Counted from the stretch's first letter, positions 24,386 to 33,885 are shown. The stretch: DNA of 54,477 nt from Bordetella parapertussis (GCA_945862495.1 CAMAYM010000003.1:1-54477); one strand, 5' to 3'. Numbers and translations are program-made. Notes: a model not told the origin generated them from the sequence alone.

Positions 24386-26404
24386 TTACCCCAGCTCAAG
24401 CAGTGGCGCGCCTTCACCCACTTGGTCCCCTTCGCGGAAAAATACCTCTTTCACCACGCCTTCGGACGTTGCAAACACAACGTGCTCCATCTTCATTGCT
24501 TCCATCACAATCAGGGCATCACCTTTTTTGACCTGCTGTCCTGCCTTGACATGTAACGCAATGATCTTGCCGGGCATCGGTGCGTTGAGTCCGCCTGTGG
24601 CATCGGTCTCACCGCTCGCAAATTGCTTGAGTGGGTCTTGCACATTCAACACAACATGCTTGCCTTGCGTAAAGATATCCACCCGAACATCTTGCTGAAT
24701 GACTGTTGCCTTTTGATGACTGTCCATCCAGCTCAAGACAAGTTGATGCACGCCCGGTGCTGTACGCTGACTCTGCCATGAAATTTCATATCGTCGATTA
24801 TCAATTTCTAGGAATTGCGCGCGACCTGTAATGAACAAGCGCGCCTTTCTCGGCGTCCCCGTGTCTAACCATAGAAAAGATCGACAATAGTCACCGTTTA
24901 ATCTCCAGCCATCCAACAGGGCCCACGGGTCGTTTGCATGCCCAGCCTGAGGTAAGTCTGACGCATGTTCGGCAAACGCATCAGACACGACTGCCGCAAC
25001 GGCACACGCCAATTCGAAATCTGACGCTGGCATTTGCTCAGGCAACAACGCAGCGCACCTGCGCTCGATGAACCCTGTATCAAGATCTGCGGATACAAAA
25101 GCTTCATCGCCCATCACTCTCGACAAGAAGTCTACATTTGTGTGTACGCCCACAATTTGCGTCTGCGAGAGCGCCTGCTGCATCCTAACGCGCGCTTGCT
25201 CGCGTGTTGGGCCCCACACAATTAACTTTGCAATCATTGGGTCGTAGTAAGTCGAAATCTCATCGCCGTCCCGCACCCCCGCGTCCAGACGCACCTCACC
25301 ATGCGTAAAAGCGACATGCGTTGGCCACGCGACATGCGTCAATCGGCCGATCGATGGCAAAAAGCCTTTTTCTGTATTTTCAGCATAAATTCGCGCTTCG
25401 ATGGCATGCCCTGTCAGCTGCAGTTGTTCTTGTGTGCATGGTAAAGGCTCACCTGCGGCGACACGTAATTGCCACTCCACCAAATCCAACCCCGTAATCA
25501 TTTCAGTCACAGGATGCTCAACCTGCAGTCGCGTATTCATTTCCATAAAATAGAAATGCCCACTCGGCTCCACGATAAACTCAACGGTGCCAGCACCCAC
25601 GTAGTTCACCGCCTGTGCAGCTGCGACCGCCGCTTCACCCATCGCTTGCCGCATAGATACTGTCATCGCGGGCGCCGGTGCTTCTTCAATCACTTTTTGA
25701 TGGCGTCGTTGTATCGAACAATCACGCTCAAACAAATAAATACAATGACCATGCTGATCTGCAAATATCTGGATCTCGATATGCCTCGGCTTCTGTAGGT
25801 AGCGCTCAATCAATACGCGATCATCACCAAAACTTGCGCGAGACTCTCTTTGACATGAGGCAAGCGCCGCCTCAAAGTCAGGACTCGCCTCCACCACGCG
25901 CATCCCCTTTCCTCCACCGCCTGCACTCGCCTTGATCAACACGGGGTAGCCTATCGCGTCGGCCTGCTTCCGTAAAAAATCAGGGTCTTGATTTTCTCCG
26001 TGATAGCCAGGCACCAGCGGCACACCCGCTTGTTCCATTAGGCTTTTAGCTTGCGCCTTGCTACCCATCGCGGCAATTGCGCCTGCAGGTGGGCCGACAA
26101 AGGCAACACCTGCGTTATTACACGTAAGCGCAAACCCCTCGTTTTCTGATAAAAATCCATACCCAGGGTGAATCGCTTGTGCACCATAACGCTTGGCAAC
26201 GTCTAGTATCACATCCCCTCTTAAATAACTTTCACTGGCCGCTGCGGGTCCAATTCGCACCGCAACATCACAGCCCACGACATGCTTGGACTGTGCATCC
26301 GCATCCGAGTACACCGCGATGGTTTTGATGCCAAGCTTTCGTGCAGTCGCAGCAACACGGCAGGCGATTTCACCGCGATTAGCGATCAATATCGTTTGAA
26401 ACAT
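24386..26404 (-). CDS. mccA: Methylcrotonyl-CoA carboxylase alpha (biotin) subunit
   Basis: 672 residues from ATG 26404 (MFQTILIANRGEIACRVAATA); an in-frame start further up lies in the upstream gene. Biotin carboxylase domain: KASAGGGGKGMRVV (ATP grasp), FERDCSIQRRHQKVIEEAPAP, FMEMNTRLQVEHPVTE. A BT-type middle region follows and the C-terminal biotinyl domain carries EAMKMEH with Lys638. It carboxylates its own biotin using ATP and bicarbonate. The immediately upstream gene encodes a carboxyltransferase of the acetyl/propionyl/methylcrotonyl class, so the pair acts in leucine breakdown as methylcrotonyl-CoA carboxylase. Geranyl-CoA or acyl-CoA carboxylase is an alternative specificity; the leucine role is supported by the operator upstream of mccB. 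Confidence 0.85.
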   Translation of the reverse strand: MFQTILIANRGEIACRVAATARKLGIKTIAVYSDADAQSKHVVGCDVAVRIGPAAASESYLRGDVILDVAKRYGAQAIHPGYGFLSENEGFALTCNNAGVAFVGPPAGAIAAMGSKAQAKSLMEQAGVPLVPGYHGENQDPDFLRKQADAIGYPVLIKASAGGGGKGMRVVEASPDFEAALASCQRESRASFGDDRVLIERYLQKPRHIEIQIFADQHGHCIYLFERDCSIQRRHQKVIEEAPAPAMTVSMRQAMGEAAVAAAQAVNYVGAGTVEFIVEPSGHFYFMEMNTRLQVEHPVTEMITGLDLVEWQLRVAAGEPLPCTQEQLQLTGHAIEARIYAENTEKGFLPSIGRLTHVAWPTHVAFTHGEVRLDAGVRDGDEISTYYDPMIAKLIVWGPTREQARVRMQQALSQTQIVGVHTNVDFLSRVMGDEAFVSADLDTGFIERRCAALLPEQMPASDFELACAVAAVVSDAFAEHASDLPQAGHANDPWALLDGWRLNGDYCRSFLWLDTGTPRKARLFITGRAQFLEIDNRRYEISWQSQRTAPGVHQLVLSWMDSHQKATVIQQDVRVDIFTQGKHVVLNVQDPLKQFASGETDATGGLNAPMPGKIIALHVKAGQQVKKGDALIVMEAMKMEHVVFATSEGVVKEVFFREGDQVGEGAPLLELG

Positions 26405-26423
26405 CGTTTGTCTCCCTATGCCA

Positions 26424-28031
26424 TTACATGCGGAACACGCCAAAGCGCGTATCCGGAATTTCGGCATTTAAGGCCGCAGACAAACTCAAGCCTAATATTC
26501 GACGCGTATCCGCAGGCTTGATCACACCGTCATCCCAAAGTCTTGCGCTTGCATAAAAGGGATGGCCCTCTCGTTCAAATTGCTCAAGAATCGGTTGTTT
26601 AAATGCAAGTTCTTCTTCGGTGCTCCAAGTAGCTCCCTTCGCTTCGACACCCTCTCGCCGAATGGTAGCCAGTACACTCGCCGCTTGCTCGCCACCCATG
26701 ACAGAAATACGTGCGTTTGGCCACATAAAGAGAAAGCGCGGTGAGTACGCACGCCCGCACATCCCATAATTCCCTGCACCAAATGAACCACCAATAATGA
26801 TGGTGATTTTTGGTACAGCTGCGGTCGCGACTGCCGTCACAAGCTTTGCGCCATGCCTGGCAATCCCTTCATTTTCATATTTACGTCCCACCATAAAACC
26901 TGTGATGTTCTGTAAAAAAACCAGTGGTATTTTCCGCTGTGCACAGAGCTCTATAAAATGCGCTCCTTTTTGCGCAGACTCAGAAAACAAGATGCCATTG
27001 TTGGCAACAATACCCACGGGCATTCCATAAAGATGCGCAAATCCTGTGACCAGCGTTGTGCCAAACCGCGCTTTGAATTCATCAAATTCAGAACCGTCTA
27101 CAAGTCGTGCTATGACTTCTCGCACATCATAGGTTTTGCGTGTATCTGCGGGAATAATGCCGTTTAATTCGTCTACGGGATAAATCGGTTCACGCGATTC
27201 TCTTCGTGCCATTTGTTCTGGCTTTTGCCGATTGAGATGGCTGACAATGTTGCGCGCAAGTTGCAAAGCGTGGTGATCATTGTTTGCCAAATGATCGGCG
27301 ACACCTGAGAGTCTGGTGTGCACATCCCCTCCACCTAAGTCCTCGGCTGTAACCTGTTCGCCCGTTGCAGCTTTAACTAAGGGGGGGCCACCCAAAAAGA
27401 TCGTGCCTTGTTCGCGCACAATAATGGATTCGTCACTCATCGCCGGCACGTATGCACCGCCCGCCGTGCATGAGCCCATCACCACAGCGATTTGAGCAAT
27501 GCCCTGCGCAGACATATTGGCTTGATTAAAAAAGATACGGCCAAAATGCTCACGATCCGCGAAAACATCCTCTTGCTGAGGCAAATTTGCGCCACCTGAG
27601 TCAACGAGATAAATACAGGGCAAACAATTTTGGGCGGCTATTTCCTGCGCGCGTAAATGCTTTTTCACGGTCATCGGGTAATACGTCCCGCCTTTCACCG
27701 TCGCATCGTTACAAACAATGATGCATTCAATCCCCGAAACACGACCAATGCCAGTGATGATGCCTGCAGCCGGTGCGTCACCGTTGTACATGTCGTAAGC
27801 CGCCAGTGGCGACAACTCTAAAAAGGGCGTCCCCGGATCCAGCAATTGCTCCACTCTCTCGCGCGGCAATAACTTGCCTCGCGCGATATGTTTTTGTCTT
27901 GCAGCCTCCGGTCCACCCTGTCCGATTTTTTCTAATGCAGCCGTCAGTGTTGCAATCTTTTCCTGCATCGCGCTGACATTACTGGCAAATTCAGCATTGC
28001 GAACGTTCGTTTTTGTCTCAAGGATTGGCAT
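26424..28031 (-). CDS. mccB: Methylcrotonyl-CoA carboxylase beta (carboxyltransferase) subunit
   Basis: 535 residues, the length of MccB/AccD5-type carboxyltransferases. Crotonase-fold features: GGARQKHIARGKLLPRERVEQLLDPGTPFLELSPLAAYDMYNG (first half), GGTYYPMTVKKHLRAQEIAAQNCLPCIYLVDSGGANLPQQ, FFNQANMSAQGIAQIAVVMGSCTAGGAYVPAMSDESI and the second acyl-CoA site ITGFMVGRKYENEGI...GGSFGAGNYGMCGRAYSPRFLFMWPNARISVMGGEQA. The latter half closely follows methylcrotonyl-CoA carboxylases. It precedes mccA by 19 bases and starts 42 bases inside a putative LiuR-type operator region. No isovaleryl-CoA dehydrogenase or liu regulator gene is in the window. Confidence 0.88.
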   Translation of the reverse strand: MPILETKTNVRNAEFASNVSAMQEKIATLTAALEKIGQGGPEAARQKHIARGKLLPRERVEQLLDPGTPFLELSPLAAYDMYNGDAPAAGIITGIGRVSGIECIIVCNDATVKGGTYYPMTVKKHLRAQEIAAQNCLPCIYLVDSGGANLPQQEDVFADREHFGRIFFNQANMSAQGIAQIAVVMGSCTAGGAYVPAMSDESIIVREQGTIFLGGPPLVKAATGEQVTAEDLGGGDVHTRLSGVADHLANNDHHALQLARNIVSHLNRQKPEQMARRESREPIYPVDELNGIIPADTRKTYDVREVIARLVDGSEFDEFKARFGTTLVTGFAHLYGMPVGIVANNGILFSESAQKGAHFIELCAQRKIPLVFLQNITGFMVGRKYENEGIARHGAKLVTAVATAAVPKITIIIGGSFGAGNYGMCGRAYSPRFLFMWPNARISVMGGEQAASVLATIRREGVEAKGATWSTEEELAFKQPILEQFEREGHPFYASARLWDDGVIKPADTRRILGLSLSAALNAEIPDTRFGVFRM

Positions 28032-28047
28032 CAGTGTGCTCTCGGCA

Positions 28048-28073
28048 AATTTACGGTAACGTTAACGTAAATT
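28048..28073. promoter_or_regulatory. Putative LiuR-type operator between mccB and a metallo-hydrolase
   Basis: AATTTACG (28048-28055), 10 bases (GTAACGTTAA), CGTAAATT (28066-28073): 8-bp inverted-repeat arms with a GTTAAC core. It sits in the 84-base divergent gap, 17 bases from mccB and 43 from the plus-strand gene. TTTACG...CGTAAA inverted repeats resemble the sites of LiuR, a MerR-family regulator of branched-chain amino-acid and fatty-acid breakdown in proteobacteria. LiuR itself is not encoded here, so the name is inference from motif and neighbour. Confidence 0.5.
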
Positions 28074-28115
28074 ATGATGGTCTGCATAAACCGTCAAGTT
28101 TGGAGACCATGAAGT

Positions 28116-29174
28116 ATGAATCCGCTCGAGCATCAGTTGCAATACCCCTTTGCAGACGCTTTACCAGGCCCAGGCCAGACGATAGCGCTCGCGCCAGGCG
28201 TGCGCTGGATTCGCATGCCTCTGCCTTTTGCGCTCGATCACATCAACCTCTGGCTCCTGCGCGACAAGATAGACGGCATAGAGGGCTGGACAATTGTCGA
28301 CTGCGGCATCAGCAGAGAAGAGGTTAAAGTGCTGTGGGAAGAAATCTTCTCCACGCAGCTAGACGGCCTCCCAGTCCTTCGCATCATCGTGACGCATATG
28401 CATCCAGATCACGTAGGCTTAGCGAGCTGGCTGTGTGAAAAATGGAATGTGCCGATGCATATGAGCATGACGGACTATACGACCGCCAAACTCTGGTCAC
28501 TCGGGCAAAGCAATGGTGGCACCGGGGGTGAACGTGCCGCCCAGCACTTAGGTCAACACGGCATGACAGACCCTGAGTCGCTCGACCAAATCCGTGCCCG
28601 CGCTTCTTACTACCCAAATCTCGTACCAGACATGCCCGCTTCTTATGCGCGACTGCTTGACGGACAAACCTTGAGTATCGGAGGGCATGAATGGCAAGAA
28701 ATTGTGGGTTATGGCCATGCGCCCGAACATATCGCGTTATTCTGTCCGGATAAAAAGATCCTAATTTCTGGGGATATGGTGCTCCCGCGCATCTCAACCA
28801 ATGTGAGCGTGTTCGATTACGAACCCCTCGGCAATCCGCTCCCCCTTTACTTAAATTCCTTGGATAACTTTAAGCACCTCCCTGCGGATACGCTCATATT
28901 GCCGTCTCACGGAAAGCCTTTTAAAGGTTTACACGAACGTATTGCGCAACAACACGCGCATCACGCAGATCGACTCGCCGAAGTGCTTGAGGCTTGCGTC
29001 ACGCCGCAATCGACCACCGATATCCTGCCCGTCATGTTTAAACGTACGCTAGACTTACATCAAACAACGTTTGCAATGGGCGAAGCACTCGCACACCTTC
29101 ATGCACTATATTTTGAAGGCAAACTATCGCGTGAATGCTGCGCGGATGGCATCATCCGTTTTGTCAGAAAATAA
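28116..29174 (+). CDS. Metallo-beta-lactamase-fold hydrolase
   Basis: 352 residues, cytoplasmic (no signal peptide). The zinc-site motif is HMHPDH at 94-99; GYGHAPEH, SGDMVLP and LPSHGKPF supply the remaining ligands. The alpha-helical C-terminal domain of about 80 residues is typical of MBL hydrolases with an added winged-helix-like or helical tail. The substrate is unknown; genes of this kind often lie beside leucine/isovalerate (liu) clusters. The ATG has GGAG 10 bases upstream. It is divergent from mccB and is followed 10 bases later by a MetC-like gene, so the two are probably co-transcribed. Confidence 0.83.
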   Translation: MNPLEHQLQYPFADALPGPGQTIALAPGVRWIRMPLPFALDHINLWLLRDKIDGIEGWTIVDCGISREEVKVLWEEIFSTQLDGLPVLRIIVTHMHPDHVGLASWLCEKWNVPMHMSMTDYTTAKLWSLGQSNGGTGGERAAQHLGQHGMTDPESLDQIRARASYYPNLVPDMPASYARLLDGQTLSIGGHEWQEIVGYGHAPEHIALFCPDKKILISGDMVLPRISTNVSVFDYEPLGNPLPLYLNSLDNFKHLPADTLILPSHGKPFKGLHERIAQQHAHHADRLAEVLEACVTPQSTTDILPVMFKRTLDLHQTTFAMGEALAHLHALYFEGKLSRECCADGIIRFVRK

Positions 29175-29184
29175 AGGACCCGTC

Positions 29185-30372
29185 TTGACCACACATCATC
29201 TTGATACCCGACTATTGCATATTGGTAGCGCTCCCTTCGATCCAGAAACAGGCACGGCCCCCGTTAGCTTGCCTGCCATGCGCACCAGCACTGTTCGTTT
29301 CGAAAACTTAGCGGCGCTCGATCGTGCAATGGCACGTCGACTCGCTGGGGAAAGGGCCATTACCTATGGCCGCTCAGGCATGGATACCCATCGTGCCCTC
29401 GAAGATGTGTTTATGCAGCTCGAAGGCGGCACGTATTGCGTACTTGCGCCCTCTGGCATGGCCGCCATCAATATCGCTTTTCTTGGTTTACTTAAAACAG
29501 GCGACCATGTCCTTGTTGCGGATTGCGTCTACGGTCCCGTTCGTAATCTTGATCGTGCACTGCTTCAGGGTTTAGGCATTTCAGTCACCTACTTTTCTGC
29601 AGAGCGTGACGACATCGCCCAACTTGTTCAACCTAATACCAAAATGATTTATGTCGAGTCTCCTGGCTCGTTGCTGTACGAAATGCTGGATATGCCTGCG
29701 CTCGCTACTCAGGCAAAAGCGCATGGCTTGATCCTCGCGACCGATAACACGTGGGGCTCTGGCTACATCTACCGTCCCTTGATGCTCGGTGCGGACGTAT
29801 CCATCGTCGCCGGCACAAAATATGTCGCGGGCCATTCCGATGTCATGCTGGGTGCAGTCGTGGTCAAAGATCAAAAACTGGCCTCGCGCATTCACTCCGC
29901 CCAATACGCAATGGGTAATTCAGTCAGCGCCGACGACGCCTGGCTCGCTTTACGCGGCGTGAAAACAATGGCTGTTCGTATGCCCCAGCATGCACGAAAC
30001 GCGCTCGACGTCTGCGCCTTTCTTGATGCACAACCAGAAGTCCTTCAGGTCTACCATCCCGCTTGGCATAAAGACGCGGGCCACGCGCTTTGGCAACGTG
30101 ACTGCACAGGCTCCAACGGCATGTTATCCATTGAGCTCAATTGCACACCCGAAGCAGCCAAGCCTTTCGTCGACGCCCTCGAACTATTCGGCATTGGCTT
30201 TTCTTGGGGCGGCTTTGAAAGCTTGGTGCAGTGGGTTGAGCCTGGTACCCTGGCTTCGCACCAATACTGGAAACACCACGAACATGCGTTGATCCGCCTA
30301 CACATTGGACTTGAGTCAGTCGATGACTTAATCGCAGATCTTAAACAAGCGCTGGCGAAAATCAAAAAATAA
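29185..30372 (+). CDS. metC: Cystathionine beta-lyase-like PLP enzyme
   Basis: 395 residues from TTG 29185, which has AAAGGA 6 bases upstream; earlier in-frame starts lie within the preceding gene. Cys/Met metabolism PLP family, beta-lyase branch: YGRSGMDTHRALEDVFMQLEGG, the PLP phosphate-binding SGMAAINIAFL, DNTWGSGYIYRP and the cofactor lysine K212 in AGTKYVAGHSD. Such enzymes cleave cystathionine to homocysteine, pyruvate and ammonia in methionine synthesis. The substrate could also be another thioether. Co-transcribed with the metallo-hydrolase upstream (10-base gap) and DUF1330 downstream (13 bases). Confidence 0.85.
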   Translation: MTTHHLDTRLLHIGSAPFDPETGTAPVSLPAMRTSTVRFENLAALDRAMARRLAGERAITYGRSGMDTHRALEDVFMQLEGGTYCVLAPSGMAAINIAFLGLLKTGDHVLVADCVYGPVRNLDRALLQGLGISVTYFSAERDDIAQLVQPNTKMIYVESPGSLLYEMLDMPALATQAKAHGLILATDNTWGSGYIYRPLMLGADVSIVAGTKYVAGHSDVMLGAVVVKDQKLASRIHSAQYAMGNSVSADDAWLALRGVKTMAVRMPQHARNALDVCAFLDAQPEVLQVYHPAWHKDAGHALWQRDCTGSNGMLSIELNCTPEAAKPFVDALELFGIGFSWGGFESLVQWVEPGTLASHQYWKHHEHALIRLHIGLESVDDLIADLKQALAKIKK

Positions 30373-30385
30373 CGGGGAATGATGT

Positions 30386-30688
30386 ATGTCTAAAGATAAA
30401 GGTTATGTCTTTGTAGAACTTGAAGTACATGACATGGACAATTTCAAAGCACACTATCAACCCAGATCGACTACTGCAGTCGCCGCATTCAATGGCCGTT
30501 TTGTCATGCGCGGTGGTGAAGTCACGGTCAAATCAGGGCCCGAAGATGCGCGTCGACGTGTATTGTTAGAGTTTGACCGTTACGAAGATGCGCTCGCATT
30601 TTATGACTCGCCGCTCTACCAGGAAGCAAAACTTCATCGCGACAAATACGCACATGTCCACACGTTTTACATCATGCGTGGCACATAA
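30386..30688 (+). CDS. DUF1330 domain protein
   Basis: 100 residues, ferredoxin-like fold of the DUF1330 family: GYVFVELEVHDMDNFKAHYQ, AAFNGRFVMRGGE, and LLEFDRYEDALAFYDSPLYQEA. Small, cytoplasmic, dimeric-fold relatives of ABM/Dabb-type proteins; no enzymatic function known for most members. GGGGAA lies 8 bases before the ATG. It is the last gene of a three-gene transcript, ended by the hairpin at 30695. Confidence 0.88.
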   Translation: MSKDKGYVFVELEVHDMDNFKAHYQPRSTTAVAAFNGRFVMRGGEVTVKSGPEDARRRVLLEFDRYEDALAFYDSPLYQEAKLHRDKYAHVHTFYIMRGT

Positions 30689-30717
30689 AAAAACCACTAC
30701 ATACTGTAGTGATTTTT
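30687..30717. terminator. Bidirectional intrinsic terminator
   Basis: CACTACA (30695-30701), loop TAC, TGTAGTG (30705-30711), flanked by an A-run (30687-30693) and by ATTTTT (30712-30717). The T-runs on both strands allow it to end the DUF1330 transcript and the convergent dsbA transcript. Confidence 0.8.
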
Positions 30718-30752
30718 AGTGAACTCAATGCAAAGTAAAACTATTTACTGTT

Positions 30753-31391
30753 TTACTTTCCTCTGGTCTGGCGAATCAGATCACTCGCCACATCTAAAGT
30801 CTGCTGATAGCCACCCGCCTCTGAAGGCGAGGTCACAAAGCGTCCACCGACCGCTACGGAAGGTGTACCTTGAATCCGGTATGCCGTGACAAGTTGATCC
30901 GCCCGATTCGCTTTGGATGAAACACCAAAAGATTCATAAGCCACATCAAATTTTTCCGCATCCACTCCTTGAGATCCAATCCAGCTCTTAATTTCTGCTT
31001 TCGTAAACAAGCGCTTTTTTTCCTGATGAATCGCAACAAAAACTTTTGGATGTACGTCCAAACGATTTAGCGCTTCAAGTGTGTAATACAAGCGTTGCAA
31101 CGGTTTCATGCTGGCATTGAATGCAACAGGGACACCACGAACCACCACATCGGCAGGTTGCGCTTTGATCCACTTTTCAAATAAAGGCTCAATCGCTGCA
31201 CAATGTCCGCAGCCGTAAGAAAAAAACTCGAGCACCTCAATCTTACCAGGCTCCGTTGCCTGCGCGGGCGTTAACTCGACGTATTTTCCTTTCGCTGTAG
31301 CCCCACCTTGGGAAAAACTCGCAGCAGAAAATAACATCGCAATCGCCGCAAACAAGATCACGATAAAACGCGAAAAAATATTTTGTGTCAT
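30753..31391 (-). CDS. dsbA: Periplasmic thiol:disulfide oxidoreductase DsbA
   Basis: 212 residues with a signal peptide (hydrophobic 9-26, cleavage near SFSQ). Active site CGHC at 61-64 in FFSYGCGHCAAIEPL, with the cis-proline loop QGTPSVAV near the C terminus. DsbA introduces disulfide bonds into exported proteins, reoxidised by DsbB. The motif CGHC and YGCGHCAAIEP are the DsbA type and not the thioredoxin CGPC type. The gene follows a SPOR gene by 29 bases and argS, a common order in Burkholderiales. An AT-rich inverted repeat overlaps its stop codon. Confidence 0.93.
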   Translation of the reverse strand: MTQNIFSRFIVILFAAIAMLFSAASFSQGGATAKGKYVELTPAQATEPGKIEVLEFFSYGCGHCAAIEPLFEKWIKAQPADVVVRGVPVAFNASMKPLQRLYYTLEALNRLDVHPKVFVAIHQEKKRLFTKAEIKSWIGSQGVDAEKFDVAYESFGVSSKANRADQLVTAYRIQGTPSVAVGGRFVTSPSEAGGYQQTLDVASDLIRQTRGK

Positions 31392-31420
31392 AACAATTTA
31401 TCCCGGGTAATTAAATTTAA

Positions 31421-32104
31421 TTATTGACGCACGACTGCGGTTGGAATTTTTTCCTGACCCAGACGAACTCGCGTTTGATTCATATCGTCAATTTTCACAA
31501 AAGGTCCGACGCGTACACGATTGACCTGCAGGCCATTAACCTCAGCACGCTGGAGTTCAACCGGCATGCCCATCAGGAGAATTTTGGCACGCAACGCTTC
31601 GGCATCTTCAAGCACTCTAAATGATCCAACCTGCAAATAATATGGCCCCCCCGCACTCGGGGGTGACGCCGCCTCTGTACGAGCAGGCACTGAGGGCGTA
31701 TTCGTCTCTGTCGTTTGAGACTTGCGTGAGGCGACATTTGGCGCAGGGGTCAGGGTCGCGATTAATGAACCCAAGGCATCGCCTCCTTGTTTATTCGCCC
31801 CTGCCGCAGGCTGCTGTGAGCCTTGGCCTAAACCAGAAAGGTCTGCTTGTCCTGTTGGCTGATCGGGTCCACTTGGCGCGGTGACGGAACCTAAATCTCT
31901 ATTCCCTAACGCTGCATTTGGATCTGGCGGATTACGCGGGTCAGGCACGCCCGGCGAATCAGGCGAACGACTCGCTTTGTCCATAAAAGGCATCGGTGCT
32001 TTGATGACATAATACGCAACACCTGCCGCTAAACCCAAGCCTAGCAACAGTCCTGCAAGCATGCCATAAACCGTGCTGCCACCTGATGATTTGCTTTTAG
32101 CCAT
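31421..32104 (-). CDS. SPOR-domain inner-membrane protein
   Basis: 227 residues from ATG 32104 (MAKSKSSGGSTVYGMLAGLL). One N-terminal transmembrane anchor (about 13-34, GMLAGLLLGLGLAAGVAYYVI), then a long proline-, glycine- and alanine-rich periplasmic linker (about 35-145), and a C-terminal SPOR domain of about 75 residues (YYLQVGSFRVLEDAEALRAKILLMGMPVELQRAEVNGLQVNRVRVGPF). SPOR domains bind glycan strands lacking stem peptides at the division septum, so a role in cell division (FtsN- or DedD-like) is likely. Gene neighbour of argS and dsbA. Confidence 0.9.
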   Translation of the reverse strand: MAKSKSSGGSTVYGMLAGLLLGLGLAAGVAYYVIKAPMPFMDKASRSPDSPGVPDPRNPPDPNAALGNRDLGSVTAPSGPDQPTGQADLSGLGQGSQQPAAGANKQGGDALGSLIATLTPAPNVASRKSQTTETNTPSVPARTEAASPPSAGGPYYLQVGSFRVLEDAEALRAKILLMGMPVELQRAEVNGLQVNRVRVGPFVKIDDMNQTRVRLGQEKIPTAVVRQ

Positions 32105-32114
32105 ATTGATGATC

Positions 32115-33800
32115 TTACATCCGTTCTGGAGTTGAAACACCTAGTAACCCAAGACCATTCGCAATCACTTGGCGCGTCGCATCTGCCAAACGCAAACGCG
32201 CATGCTTGAGCGCAACATCATCCACTAACACGCGTTCCGCGTTGTACCAAGCATGAAAGTCAGAGGCACAGTCCCGCAGCCAAAACGCCACTAAATGCGG
32301 AGACAGCTCTGTCGCGGCTTCTTTTACTAACGTAGGAAACTCCGCCAAGCGTTGCATCAGTGCCAACTCTGAAGGCGCAATCAAACGCTCTGCTGACGCG
32401 GCGTGTAATTCTGTCTTGCTCAAACCCGCCGTTGCCAGCATAGAGCAAATCCGCGCATGGGCATATTGAATGTAATACACCGGATTTTCTTCACTCTGCG
32501 AGCGCGCCAAATCCACATCAAATACAAACTCCGTATCCGCACGACGCTGAATTAAAAAGAAACGGACCGCATCCTGTCCAACCCATTCGATCAAGTCTCT
32601 CAACGTCACATAGCTGCCGGCGCGCTTGGAAATTTTGACCTCTTCACCACCCCTCATCACCTTTACCATTTTGTGCAGGATATAAGACGGATATTCTGCA
32701 GGAATGCCTATCGATAACGCTTGTAAACCTGCACGCACGCGTGCAACCGTCCCGTGATGATCGCTACCTTGAATATTGATGGCACGCGAATACCCGCGCT
32801 GCCATTTCGTCACGTGATACGCCACGTCCGGCACAAAATACGTATAACCACCTTCCGATTTACGCATCACACGGTCTTTATCGTCTCCCGTACCAAGTTC
32901 CGTTGTGCGCAACCACAGTGCACCTTCACTTTCATACGTGTGGCCGCTAGCAATCAGTTGATTGACCGTATCCTCAACACGCCCCGAGGTATAAAGCGAA
33001 CTCTCTAAATAATAATGATCAAACGCAAGGCTAAAAGCCTGTAAATCCAAATCTTGCTCGCGGCGCAAATACGTCACCGCAAAGCGACGAATATTATCCA
33101 AATCATTGAGATCACCGTTCGCTAAAACCGGCTCACCATCGCTTGCACTGACCGTCGCTTTAGCCAAAAAGTCGCGCGCAATATCTGCAATGTAATCGCC
33201 ACGATAACCGTCTGCCGGGTACGCATCTGTCCCGGGTTCAATCCCATGTCCGCGCGCCTGAACACTGATCGCTAAGTTGTGAATCTGATTGCCCGCATCG
33301 TTGTAATAAAACTCACGACTCACCTCAAAACCACTCGCATCAAACAAACGACACAAGGCGTCACCAAGTGCTGCTTGGCGCGCATGCCCCACATGCAAAG
33401 GTCCCGTTGGGTTCGCAGACACAAACTCTACTAACACCTTTTGTGCCTGACGAGGCGCACGGCCGAACGCTTCCCCTTGCTGGGCAATCGACGCCATCAC
33501 AGCGGTGCGCGCAGCGTGCGTCAACCTGAAATTAATAAACCCCGGGCCCGCGAGCTCCGCTTCGGCGATCAAGTGACGTGCCTCAGGATCGGCCATGAGC
33601 ACATCTAAAATAGCCTGTGCAAGCTCGCGCGGATTCCGCTTGGCGGGTTTGGCCAACTGCATCGCAACGTTTGTCGCTAAATCACCATGTACGGCAACCT
33701 TTGGGCGCTCTAAAATAACCGTTGGCATTGCGCCGGGCAAAACGGCCAACACGGCAGCATGAATACGGGAAATGAGAGTGTTTTGTTGCTCGAGGAGCAT
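32115..33800 (-). CDS. argS: Arginyl-tRNA synthetase
   Basis: Class I synthetase that charges tRNA(Arg). 561 residues from ATG 33800 (MLLEQQNTLISRIHAAV); a TTG at 33830 would add ten non-family residues. The HIGH motif is PTGPLHVGHARQAALGD, preceded by VLVEFVSAN, and the KMSKS-like site is KISKRAGSYVTLRDLI. The C-terminal DALR anticodon-binding domain is recognisable (FPTLVKEAATELSPHLVAFWLRDCASDFHAWYN...RLRLADATRQVIANGLGLLGV). The SPOR gene starts 10 bases downstream. Confidence 0.95.
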   Translation of the reverse strand: MLLEQQNTLISRIHAAVLAVLPGAMPTVILERPKVAVHGDLATNVAMQLAKPAKRNPRELAQAILDVLMADPEARHLIAEAELAGPGFINFRLTHAARTAVMASIAQQGEAFGRAPRQAQKVLVEFVSANPTGPLHVGHARQAALGDALCRLFDASGFEVSREFYYNDAGNQIHNLAISVQARGHGIEPGTDAYPADGYRGDYIADIARDFLAKATVSASDGEPVLANGDLNDLDNIRRFAVTYLRREQDLDLQAFSLAFDHYYLESSLYTSGRVEDTVNQLIASGHTYESEGALWLRTTELGTGDDKDRVMRKSEGGYTYFVPDVAYHVTKWQRGYSRAINIQGSDHHGTVARVRAGLQALSIGIPAEYPSYILHKMVKVMRGGEEVKISKRAGSYVTLRDLIEWVGQDAVRFFLIQRRADTEFVFDVDLARSQSEENPVYYIQYAHARICSMLATAGLSKTELHAASAERLIAPSELALMQRLAEFPTLVKEAATELSPHLVAFWLRDCASDFHAWYNAERVLVDDVALKHARLRLADATRQVIANGLGLLGVSTPERM

Positions 33801-33885
33801 GTGCGTTAACTGTAGCGATGAGAAGAACAAATCATAGCCTGAATTGACCTCTGACCGCGCACGCCGACCTCCAAATTCAAGACCC

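Noticed and set aside
30732..30759. 10-bp inverted repeat at the dsbA stop
   Set aside because: It is AT-rich, overlaps the stop codon and has no T-tract in the right place; the hairpin at 30695 is a better terminator.
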